From assembly GCA_030077755.1 (NCBI GenBank), contig JAQJZZ010000004.1:1178001-1242000 (forward strand): a stretch of 64,000 bases of DNA, in the 5' to 3' direction. Source of the DNA: Filosporella fistucella (Eukaryota > Ascomycota > Leotiomycetes > Helotiales). Made by a program: the position numbers and the translations under genes. The notes below the pieces were generated by a model. The model was not told the DNA's origin. It searched no databases and saw nothing but the letters and a program-made list of their open reading frames with translations. Each line of letters opens with the position of its first letter. Positions within the stretch are counted from its first letter, which is position 1. Shown here piece after piece: positions 48,301 to 58,665 of the stretch.

Positions 48301-51300
48301 AATAAGATTATAATTAAAGACCATTTCCCGTTATTATTAGTAAATAACTTAAGGAATCGCCTATAAGGGGCTAGAATCTTTATTTAGCTTAATTTAAGAA
48401 GAGCCTTTAACCTTATTAGGATTAAGGAAGGGGATAAGTAGAAAATAGCATTCTAAACGCTATAAGGACTATATGAGTATTAGGTTATGCCCTTTAGGTT
48501 AACTAATGCCTTAGCCACTATATAAAGGATTATAAATAATATCCTCTCACACCTATTAGACGTATATTGCATTATATACTTGGATAATATATTAATATAC
48601 TTAAAGGACGCCTAATAATATATTAAGGATATTTAAGCAATGCTATTAGCACTTAAATTAGTCGATTTTAGACTCAAATTGGAAAAGTGTTTCTTTTATA
48701 AGATAGAGGTAACTTTTCTTAGGTTTATCATTGGCATTAATAGACTTAAAATGGACCTAGCCAAGGTATAAACGGTCCTTAACTAAAAGGAGCTAGCCTA
48801 TATAAAAAATATGCAATCCTTTTTAAGATTCGCCAATTATTATAAGAGATTTATTAAAGGATATTCGGATATAATAGCGCTGCTAACCGAGTTAACTAAA
48901 AAGGACCTAACCTTTAAATAGAGTAATAAAGCTAATAAGAGCTTTATAAAGCTTAAGAAAACATTTACGGAAGCCCCGGTTTTAATTACCTTTAACCCTT
49001 AATTACTAATTAAGGTTAAAATGGATTCTTTTAATTATGCTATTAAAGCTATGCTTAATTAGCCTAATAAGTAAAAAAGATAATAACTAGTTACTTATTA
49101 TTCCTATAAATTATTAATAATAAAACTAAATTATAAGATTTATAATAAGGAACTTTTAATAATCATGGATGCTTATAGGGAATAGAGAATATACTTAAAG
49201 GGTGCACTTAATCCAGTTTAAGTATTAATGGATTATAAGAACTTGGTTTACTTTACTATAATAAAGGAGTTAAATAAATAATAAGTATAATAGGCAGAGA
49301 CTCTAGCTACTATTAATTTACGTATTTCTTATATAAAAGGGACGGAAAATGCTAGGGCGGACGCCCTTAGCCAAAAACTAGAATATCTTAAAAATAAGAT
49401 ATACGTTTCTTACGCGATATTTAAGGAAAAAGGAAAATCCTTAATATATAATAAAATGGAATTAGTGGCACTCGCTAAGCTAAGCATAAGCCCTTAGGAT
49501 AAGCGCCTATAAAATGAATATTAAAAGAATAAAGATAAATGGGATATTATGATTATATAAGGATAATTCACGCTTAAGGATAGGATCCTATTATATAATA
49601 ATCGAGTATTTATGCCACCGGCACTTAAGAAGGAATTTATTATTAAATATCATAGCTTATTGGCTTATAGATATTAAGGCACCTTTAAAATAATGGAAAG
49701 AATATTTATGGATTACTATTTTCCGGGAATAAGGAAAATGGTTAAAGAAATCGTTATTATATGTAATACTTATATTTGGAATAAGTTTTCCTAATAAGCT
49801 TTAAAGGGTATGCTAAAGTTACTAGAAACGCCTTTATAATTATAAAAGTCTATTATTTAAGATTTCGTGGTTAAGCTTTTTCCTTTTAAAGAATTAGTTA
49901 TAAATAAGGTATATGACTCTATTCTTATTATTATAAATAGGCTTATTAAGTATACATATATAATATTATACCTAAAAGCAAGTATGGCCGAGGACTTGGC
50001 CTATATATTTATAAAAGTCATTATCACTAATCACGGGATATTAAAAGAAATTATTTCGGATTAAGATAAGCTCTTTACTTTAAAATTCTAGATAATACTT
50101 ATTATATTACTTAAAATAAAGCATAAACTATTAACGTCATTTTACTTATAAACGGATAATTAAATGGAACGCCTAAATTAAACCATGGAAATATATTTAT
50201 AATATTATATAAACTATTAATAAGATAATTAAGTAAGAATATTCCTTATTATATAATTTATATATAATAATATAAGCACGGAGATAATTTAGGTCTCACC
50301 GTTTTATGCCAATTATAGCTATAATCCAATAGCTTATAAAACACCTAAGCCAACTTCGATTATGGCTAAAGAAGCTATTATATAAGTAAACTAGTTAAAA
50401 TCGCTATATTAGGAACTCATAAAAAATATATGATTCTTTATAAAAAGATTAATATCTTATTATAATAAAGGATATAATATGGAACCTATACTTAAAAAGG
50501 GGAATAAAGTTTACTTAATTTATTATAATATTTAAATAAAGCAGCTAAGTAATAAATTAGATTATAGGAAATTGGGATTATTTAAAATTATTAAGGTTAA
50601 AGGACTAATAAATTATTAATTCCAATTACCTAGGAGCATAAAGATATACCCGGTATTTTATATTTCCCTCCTTAAACTAGCACCACTAGGAGCACCACTT
50701 GCTCCTAATATTAAGGTTAAATTAGCCAACCCATTCGCCAAATATAAAGTGGAGGAAATCTTGGACTATAAGCCAATTAATAAGACGGTTAAATATTTGA
50801 TTAAATAAAAGGATTACCCACACTTAAAAAATATATAGGAATCTAAATTAAATCTTCGCTACCCTAAACTCCTTAATAGATTTTATTAATAAAGTTTAAG
50901 TCCGCCTAAAAGGCCTTATTAAAAAGGTTAGGTAAAGCTATAGCATTAGAGGGGATAAAGGCAAGAGCCTTAAGCCTAAAGGCAGGAAACTAGTTATTAA
51001 GGAATGGCTCTAAGGATTCTGGAACCTATACGGGTTTTAAAGGAGGAATAGGAAAGGGTTTCCGGGAAACCGTTTTATTATATATAAAATAATAAATAGG
51101 ACTAGACTTGACCTTATAATAACCACTATTATTATAATAACGCTTTTGCTTTATACGCACGCATTTAAAGCAATATTAGGAAATAAAAAGGTTTAGGAAA
51201 TAACGCTACGTAAAATTATAATAATATAAATAAGGAATAGCCAAGCGGGCAAACTTTTTAATATATAAAGCAAGAGTAATACGCTCTTTCTTTTTCTTTT

Positions 51301-51784
51301 AAGCCTTATTTAAAGCGTTATTATTCCGTTAAGAAGATATAATATTTAAAAAGAATAGCTATTAATAGCTATCGGGATTTTAAATTATAATATAAGCGTA
51401 GGGGACCACGCTAAGCTTAAAAGGGGGATAATATTACGGTTATAAGCTTATTATAAGAATAAGATAAAAAATATGTCTTTTCTTAATAGTTTTAAGAATC
51501 GCATAAGGAAAGTCATAGGGAAAGGTTATATAATAGATCCCTGGATCCTTATAAGCAAGATAATAAAGGGGGATCCACGGATTTAGCCCTAAGGGATCCT
51601 AGGATCCAATTAAGAATAAAGGTTTTATATAAGACTAGCACTTCTGCCATTAAATAAGAGCTTCGTGCTTAACTTTAAATAATATTCTTATACTTAATAA
51701 TATTGCAATTAAAATGTCTTTATAATATACCTATCCCTTACCCAGAATCCTTATATGAGCATCGGCCATATAGCAACCGTTATA
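45314..51784 (+). mobile_element. Gyp1-C, complete element nested in Gyp1-B
   Basis: The 353-bp LTRs lie at 45314-45666 and 51432-51784. Target duplication reads GTTTA (45309-45313) and ATTTA (51785-51789); the single G/A difference fits RIP after insertion. Joining the flanks restores the Gyp1-B sequence that corresponds to Gyp1-A ~36,450. The total is 6,471 bp. It is the youngest resolved insertion in this stack by position. Confidence 0.94.
45782..50890 (+). pseudogene. Gyp1-C gag-pol with chromodomain, broken by stops
   Basis: The gag start codon is now ATA. Less decayed than copy A in places: reverse transcriptase retains YLDNILIYLKDA near 48,590; the integrase core survives as an open stretch at 49867-50064 (MVKLFPFKELVINKVYDSIL); and the chromodomain near 50,740-50,850 reads YKVEEILDYKPINKTVKYLI. 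There are frequent TAG/TAA codons at Gln/Trp sites. The element is non-autonomous. Confidence 0.87.
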
Positions 51785-53891
51785 ATTTATTAGGTTTTAA
51801 TATTTATTTAAGTTTAGGTATTTAGGTTTAAATATGTGACCTAATATATTTTTCTTAAATAAAATATTAGTCCTATAAATTCCCTTATAATTCCTTTATT
51901 ATATAATATCTTTATAGTATTATTTTATTAAAAACGGTTTTTTGCGTCTTATTTACATAGGGTTTAATACTCATAGAATTACGGGGCTAAGGGCTCTGGT
52001 TTTATAAGATAAGTTTAATAAATGCTATATACTCGGTTTTATGCTTTATGCCCGTAAAAGCTTTACTAGAGTATTTCTTCCTTATTAACCTCTATTAGCC
52101 TCTAGAATATACCTTAGGCTGGTCCCCTTAACTTGACCTTAAATAATTCTTTAAATATAACCATTTTATCATCTTTAATTCCTATTAATTATTATTCTTT
52201 ATTTTAGCGGGCTAGGGTATCCTCCCTTTAAATTACCTCTTATAATTCTCCTATTTAAGGGTCTTCCTAATAAACCCTCTTATAGAGTTAATACTTAATA
52301 ATATGCTAATCTTTAAAGTTTACGCGTTAAGTTTCTTTATTAAATGCCTTATATTTAATTCCCTATTCTTTATTTTAAGTATTAGGTTTTAATTAAATAT
52401 TAATCTTAGCTTCCTTTAATTACTCCTTTATTATTTAATAAATGCTAGGCTATTATTTAATCACGCAGGCTTCCTTTAACTTTATAGGTATTAGGGTCTT
52501 TATAGCTCGGGGCATTTCCTTTTTCACGGCGTTTAAGGTCTTCTTCCCTTTTTAATTCCCCTTTTTCTCGCCTTTATATGCCAACGTGACGTAATTAGGG
52601 AGTTTATAATTAAAATAGAATCCCTTCTTATATCGTGATTTTATAATTTCCGGTAATAACCTGGGTCCCTTATAATTACCTTAAGAGGCTATATTTAATT
52701 TTATCGGGTTTAATTAATGGTTTTCTTACGCCTTCCCCCTTATTTTCCTAAATTGGCTTAATAACTCCTTTTATTATATCCTTAAGAATGCTATTCCCAA
52801 TGAAATTCATATATATAATTATTAATTTATATAATATATTTAATTAATAATATTATATCCTAAGGTAATTTTTCCATATAAGCGAGTTTTATGCTAATAT
52901 GTGGTTTTAGTCCTTATTTATAATAGCTTATTAATGCCTTTGCATCCTATCTAATTTAATTGGCATATTTTTAAAAGTTTATAAAGTAATTAATAATATT
53001 CCTAATTTATTTTAATATATATAAGTAGGTTTCTATTATCTTAACTTTATTAATATCTTTAAATATTCTTTTAATCTCTTTCTTAAATCCTCCCCACGTT
53101 TTAAATATATTTTACGTAATTATTATAGCTCCGCAGGTATTTAAATATTTAAAATAGTTTATTAAAAAAAGCTATACCCATTTTATAGCTTTTCCCCGGA
53201 AATAAAAAGATATTTATAAAGCGTAGCTTTTATTTATAAGGAACTTATTATTATTAAAGTAAATATAGAGTTTCACCTATAATAGGAAGACCTTTAACTC
53301 CTTTTAGTTCCTTATAAAGGTGTCTAATAACTTAACCTTAAATATTTCCTTTAATTATATATTAAATTCAATAATGCTTAGGCCATTATCCCTTATAAGG
53401 ACATTATTATCCATTCTCTATAATAATAAGGGTATTCCTATAATGCTACTTTTAGGACTAAATACGTTTATTAATGCTTTGCTAAATATGCTATTTAAGT
53501 GAATTGATATTCCTTAAAAAGGTGCTTAAAGTATAACGGTTATTATATGGGCTAACGCTTATATAATAATTTTAGGTAAGGGATAAGTATATTATAAAGA
53601 CGTTTTAATTATAATATTATTAAGTATAAGGAATATTATTTAAAGTTAAGCATAAAGCTCTTATTTAATAATAAAAGTATTAGTCTTATATAAAACCCTT
53701 ATTCTTAATTAAATCCGTGGATCCCTTAAGGTTAAATCCGTGAATCCCCTTTTGCTATCTCGCTTATAAGGATTTGGGGATCCGTTATATAACCTTTCCT
53801 TATAACTTCCCTTATGCGGTTCTTAGAATTATTAAGAAGCGGCGTATTCCTTATCCTAGTCCTATAATAAGCCTATGACTATAATAATAAA

Positions 53892-54798
53892 AAGACTTAT
53901 AATAAAGTTAAAAAAGTTTAAAAAGTAAAAAGTAAAAAAAGAAAAAAGTATATATTATTATATAAAGGTTATTATAAGCTTAAAGAAAAGAAGTTAAGAA
54001 TTAAAAAGGAGCTATTATTTATATAAATAAGCTTAGCTTAATCTTAATTTTTAAATTATTATTTAAATAATTCTTGCTTTAAGCTATTTTAAAATAATAA
54101 ATAACTTTAATTATTTTAAAGTTTTATATAATTAATTAAATATATTTATTATTATAAAAAAATTTGATTTTTTAAATTACTTAACTTTATATATAAATCC
54201 GGCCGCTTTAATTAATTAAAATCTTAGGTTTATAAGTATAAAAAAATAAGATTATAAGAATTAAGTAAATTTATTTACTTTTTAATATAAACTTAAATTA
54301 AATATAAAGCTATTTTTATATATTAAGTTATATAATTAAAGTAAATAAATATTATAAAATAATATAATATTTAAAGAAAATAAAAATTAATTAAGGCTTT
54401 ATTAAAGCTATTTTCTTATATAAGATTTATAATTTATAAAATTAATTATATTTTAATAAGCTAAAATATAAGCTTATAATAATATTTAATTAAATCAAAT
54501 TCTTATAATAAAATATAATTAATATAATAGCTTTTAAGTATTATTATAAAAATTAATAAGGCTTAAGAAATTAATATTAGAATAATATTATTAAAAAAAA
54601 GAAATCTTATTAAGTATATAATTAAAATTATAATTTTATATAATTTTAATTATTTAATTATATTTAATAATTTATAAGAATCCTTTAAGCTCTTTTAAAT
54701 AATTTAACTTTAGCATTTTAAAGAAGCTAAAATTTAATTTTATATTAAAATATAACTTATTTTACTTATTAAATTGCTTCTTATTTATACGTTTTATA
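53892..54798 (+). mobile_element. Gyp2-C, segment 4 with 3' LTR
   Basis: Forward sequence aligns with Gyp2-A ~20,580-21,521, finishing the extra 3' region and the 191-bp 3' LTR (54608-54798, starting TATTAAGTATATAATTAAAA). Almost every cytosine in the LTR has become thymine. It is the rightmost transposon of the island. Confidence 0.85.
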
Positions 54799-55086
54799 AA
54801 AATAAAATAAAATAAAATAATAATTATTATTATAATAAGAATAAGAATAATAAAGAGTTAATTAAAAGGAATTTAATAAGTGCTTTTATAAGATCCCATG
54901 GTCACGTGCTAGTATAGCCTCGCGCAGACCGCCCCTATATTAGATAGGCTAGCGATTTATTATAATATAGCAAAGCAAAACGCCATACTCATATTATTCT
55001 ATAATACATATGCAGATATGCCGCCACCGACAAAAGGATTCAAAATACCCGGTGCATCTAGAATGTATGGCCTATGAACTCATAAA
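54799..55086. other. Right edge of the island and KGD2 downstream region
   Basis: Short A+T-rich sequence up to about 54,890 gives way abruptly to balanced sequence (CCATGGTCACGTGC…). The remaining ~200 bp is the likely 3' untranslated region of KGD2. No gene. Confidence 0.6.
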
Positions 55087-56528
55087 CTATAGCAACATCC
55101 GCCTAGGGTCTTCGATATACTCCTTGACCTTGACCAAAAACTGTACAGCTTCCCTGCCATCAAGGAGGCGATGATCATATGTGAGGGCCAAGTACATCAT
55201 AGGTCGAATAACAATCTGGCCATTTACCACAACCGGTTTATCCTTGATAGCATGTAGCCCAAGCACAGCAGTTTGAGGAAGGTTGATGATTGGTGTACCC
55301 ATGAGAGAGCCAAAGACACCGCCATTGCTGATCGTGAAGGTACCACCAGCCATGTCCTCGATAGTGAGTTTATTGTCACGGGCCTATTTTTTCTGTTAAC
55401 AGAGGAACGAGGACAGAAGTTTATAGGTACTACCTTCTTGCCCAAGTCTGCAATTGACTTCTCAATGCCCACAAGATCCATAGTTTCTGTGTTTCGTACA
55501 ACAGGTGTCACGAGTCCCTTCTCTGTAGCGACAGCAACACTAATGTCTACGTAATCTCTGTAAACGATCGTGTCACCACCATTTGGTCCTTCGATCGAAG
55601 CATTCACAGCAGGAATGTCCCTCATGGCAAGTACTGAAGCACGAGAAAATGCACTCATGAAGCCAAGTTTCACACCAGTCTTCTTTAGCACGTCGTCCTT
55701 GTAGAGTTTCCGGAACTCCATCAGCGAAGACATGTCAACCTCGTTGAACGTCGTGAGAGAAGCGGCCGTATTTTGTGACTGCTTCAGGCGTTCTGCAATA
55801 CGGAGCCGCATGCGGTTCATCTTGACCTATAGAAATGATTAGTGTGCATCCTAAGGATATGAAATCTGACATACACGTCGTTCCTCGCGGTTACCTAGGG
55901 CTGGCGTGCTGGGTTTGGTATCAGACTGTTTTTGGGGAGACTCCTTCTTAGGTTGTGGCTTCTTCTCTTGTGCTGGTGGTGGAGTCGGGCTTGATTCATC
56001 TTTCGATTTTGTCTCGACCTTCTTCGATTCATCCTTTTTCGATGGGTCGGGATCCGAAGAGATTGCTTGCTCCTTTGTTGCAGGTTCCTTGGGCTCCGAA
56101 CCTGCCTTTTCTTTCTCGCTCTTCTCTGGGGATCCACCAAGCTCTAGGCGCACCAAATCCTGACCGACAGTAACCGTATCTTCCTCATTGGCAAGAAACT
56201 CCTTGATGGTTCCTGCTTCGGGAGCATTGACTGATATATCAATCTATACAAACATATGTTAGGGGATGGCATTAGAGAACAATCGGAAACGAACCTTATC
56301 TGTCTCAATGGTAGCAATTTCTTCATCTTGCTCGACAAAATCTCCAATCTGCTTTGACCATTGCTTCAAAGTTCCCTCGGTAATCGATTCAGCCATCTCT
56401 GGCACCTTGACAACTTTGTCGGCATAAGATCTGAACTGCTGGGCGACAATTGGAAATGGGTGTCGCAATTGCGGAGAACGGTGAGTGCGCAGGAAGCGCG
56501 AAGCAACCAAGACCCTTCTGGAGAGCAT
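55087..56528 (-). CDS. KGD2: Dihydrolipoamide succinyltransferase (E2 of 2-oxoglutarate dehydrogenase)
   Basis: E2 of the mitochondrial 2-oxoglutarate dehydrogenase complex: it moves the succinyl group from the lipoyl arm to CoA in the TCA cycle. Four exons (56528-56295, 56243-55875, 55826-55434, 55383-55087) are separated by introns of 51, 48 and 50 bp with GT-AG ends, all in phase 0, giving 430 aa. Residues 1-~40 are Arg-rich and lack acids, like a mitochondrial presequence. A lipoyl domain spans ~43-118, with the lipoylated Lys78 in ETDKI split by intron 1. A Lys/Ser/Pro/Glu-rich linker covers ~125-195. The catalytic domain (~200-430) starts [12 protein letters not shown] and holds His403 and Asp407 in DHRLLDG. 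No E3-binding domain is visible, as in eukaryotic E2o. The stop lies only ~200 bp from the transposon island. Divergent from the complex I gene, sharing a ~380-bp upstream region. Confidence 0.95.
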
Positions 56529-56909
56529 GGCGGAGAAAATGAATCGAATTAGGGTGTGGGTTTTGGTGGAGAGAAAAAAAAGAGAGTCGGAAGTGAAAGG
56601 AGTCTTGTTTGCTTAACTGGAGTATCAAGACACGGGCACCACTAGCTACGGCGGACTCTTCCGAGCTGAAAATCGGAGCATCGGGCATAGTTTATCCGAC
56701 CACACCCATTCCGCCAACCTCTGCTACAAGCTGAGGACCGCGACAAGCATCTGTTCAATTCTACATTCAGACATCACTGCCTCACCATACCTCACCATCT
56801 TGGAGAACTCTAGTCATCTCGCCCCAGGCTGCCCTTCCTATTTGAGATTTAGTTCTGCGTGCGTGGCGACCAGAGGCCAGATCAATTGTGCACGACAGTG
56901 CTGCGCAAG
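56529..56909. promoter_or_regulatory. Shared upstream region of KGD2 and the complex I subunit
   Basis: A 381-bp divergent intergenic region separates two nuclear genes for mitochondrial enzymes. No clear TATA box was seen. A plus-strand pyrimidine-rich stretch lies ~56,700-56,830. Shared control is an inference from layout only. Confidence 0.5.
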
Positions 56910-57384
56910 ATGTCAACCAAGCAGGTTGTCTCGTAAGTCTTCACGGGCCCTAATCACTGTGTAATAAGGACAGACACTGACACGTAGACGGACAGGTCGC
57001 TTTACCGCCGCTCATTGAAACTTTCACTCGATTGGGCTGTCCACAGGTATCTATGGAGGGGTCAAGCAATGTATATCAGATCATTGTTTGAGGCCAATAA
57101 GAACATTCGGGATCCAAGACAACAACGGGCAAGAATTAAGACCGAAAGAGTGAGAATTTCAACTGATTGGAAATTAGGCTCTATTTCAGGAGACTGAGGA
57201 TCTGCTTGAGAAATGGAAACATCCAGATCCATATCATGCACCGACTGCTCCAGGAGGTTAGTCCACATTGCCATTTACACCTGGGTTATTAAGAACTGCT
57301 GCTCATCCGTATAATACAGGCTCCAAGTTTGAGAGGAACCTCCCAGCCCCAATTCTCGATCGTAGGTCACTCGACATATTTTAG
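56910..57384 (+). CDS. NDUFB9: NADH:ubiquinone oxidoreductase B22-type LYR subunit (NDUFB9)
   Basis: An accessory subunit of complex I in the mitochondrial inner membrane, of the LYR-motif family that binds acyl carrier protein. Four exons (56910-56932, 56996-57149, 57190-57256, 57320-57384) with GT-AG introns of 63, 40 and 63 bp give 102 aa, close to the fungal family length. The LYR motif is Leu10-Tyr11-Arg12 in SSLYRRSLKLSLDW, followed by HRYLWRGQAMYIRSLFEANK. The C-terminal part reads LLEKWKHPDPYHAPTAPGGS and KFERNLPAPILD, both hallmark segments of the family. The first acceptor was chosen at 56995 rather than 56987 because only that keeps the frame. The 40-bp intron 2 is unusually short. 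No simple ORF covers the whole gene. Confidence 0.92.
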
Positions 57385-58045
57385 TGTTGTTACGATACTT
57401 ACTCAAGGTAGCACCACCCCACCGAACCATGTAGATACACAGCGGGGACAACGGATATTCTGATATTTGTACATAAGGCAAGAATGGATCCATTGGAAAA
57501 CTGCACACTACTGGCCTCCTTTGAAATTGATCGAGACACTTATAACTTTTGCTTTAAATGAAAAGTGAGGTGTTCGAGGAGGCGTTCAAGTAAGGGAGTC
57601 GATTTTGGCGCACAGTGTGTATTCGCAATTGTGATGTACTTTAAAATGCAAATTTGATACACTTTCGGCCCTGCAAAATTTGGATTTGAATATCTGATCA
57701 TCTGTTGTTGTTCAATACAATTAGTAGCAAACACTAATGTCCAATTTAATTGGACATTGCCTAGCTGGTGAGAGAAAGGTAGTATGTGTTGTGCATAAGA
57801 TTCTCCAGTCTGCACCTCCAGAGACGAGGACGGAAGTTATCACGCAAGACCACGAAAACTGAGATAGAAGGTGTAGTTATCGGTTTCTCATAAGATTGAT
57901 CACAGAAAGCAATCCTTTATCCATTGCCATGGATTTTAATGTACAACCAGAACGCGGAAAAAAGCAGCCGTGAACCCAGACCCAGACGACACCCCATTAT
58001 CATGAAAACAGACCATCAGAAACCCATCCAGCCAAAAACAAAAAC
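57385..58045. other. Convergent 3' region between NDUFB9 and H2A
   Basis: About 660 bp between two convergent genes; it holds their 3' ends and no supported gene. A perfect inverted repeat with 11-bp arms around one base lies at 57736-57758. Small ORFs here look random. Confidence 0.6.
57736..57758. repeat. 23-bp near-perfect palindrome
   Basis: AATGTCCAATT and AATTGGACATT flank a single central T. In a convergent intergenic region it might act in transcript 3'-end formation or protein binding; function unknown. Confidence 0.85.

Positions 58046-58665
<620 letters not shown>

Larger units (their letters stand above)
41840..53414 (-). pseudogene. Gyp1-B gag-pol remnant, interrupted by Gyp1-C
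   Basis: The reading frame starts at the ATG at 53414-53412 (MDNN…), with gag at ~51,950-53,414 and the rest at 41,840-45,313. Surviving integrase core sequence is visible at 42659-42856 (MVKLLPFKKLVINKVYDFIL, with MNRL for the usual DRL). The chromodomain end lies near 41,850-41,990. It is disrupted both by RIP stops and by the 6.5-kb insertion just after the gag/protease boundary. Confidence 0.85.
40938..53886 (-). mobile_element. Gyp1-B, complete minus-strand element split by Gyp1-C
   Basis: The 3' LTR is at 40938-41292 and the 5' LTR at 53532-53886 (355 bp each, reverse orientation). The perfect ATAAA target duplication lies at 40933-40937 and 53887-53891. The internal region runs 41293-45313 and 51785-53531, with Gyp1-C inserted between. 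Without the insert and its duplication the element is 6,473 bp, matching the other copies. It is flanked by Gyp2-C on both sides. Confidence 0.94.
690..54890. other. A+T-rich, RIP-damaged nested transposon island
   Basis: This ~54-kb block differs sharply from both flanks: G and C are scarce, TpA is abundant, and retroelement reading frames carry TAA/TAG at positions where the families have Gln or Trp. Catalytic Asp codons often read as Asn (GAT/GAC to AAT/AAC). These are the expected products of repeat-induced point mutation acting on both strands. No host gene was found inside. Elements within it are listed separately. The large size, A+T richness and chromodomain elements suggest constitutive heterochromatin; a centromeric role is possible but not shown by sequence. 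Confidence 0.9.

Noticed and set aside
53320..53502. Plus-strand 60-codon ORF
   Set aside because: Antisense of the gag start of minus-strand Gyp1-B.
690..54890. Mitochondrial DNA inserted in the nucleus as cause of the A+T richness
   Set aside because: Content is retrotransposon and DNA-transposon sequence with LTRs and target duplications; no mitochondrial gene motifs were seen.
55273..55554. Plus-strand ORFs within the KGD2 locus (also 55906-56173)
   Set aside because: Antisense shadows of KGD2 exons; the minus strand encodes the conserved protein with consistent introns.
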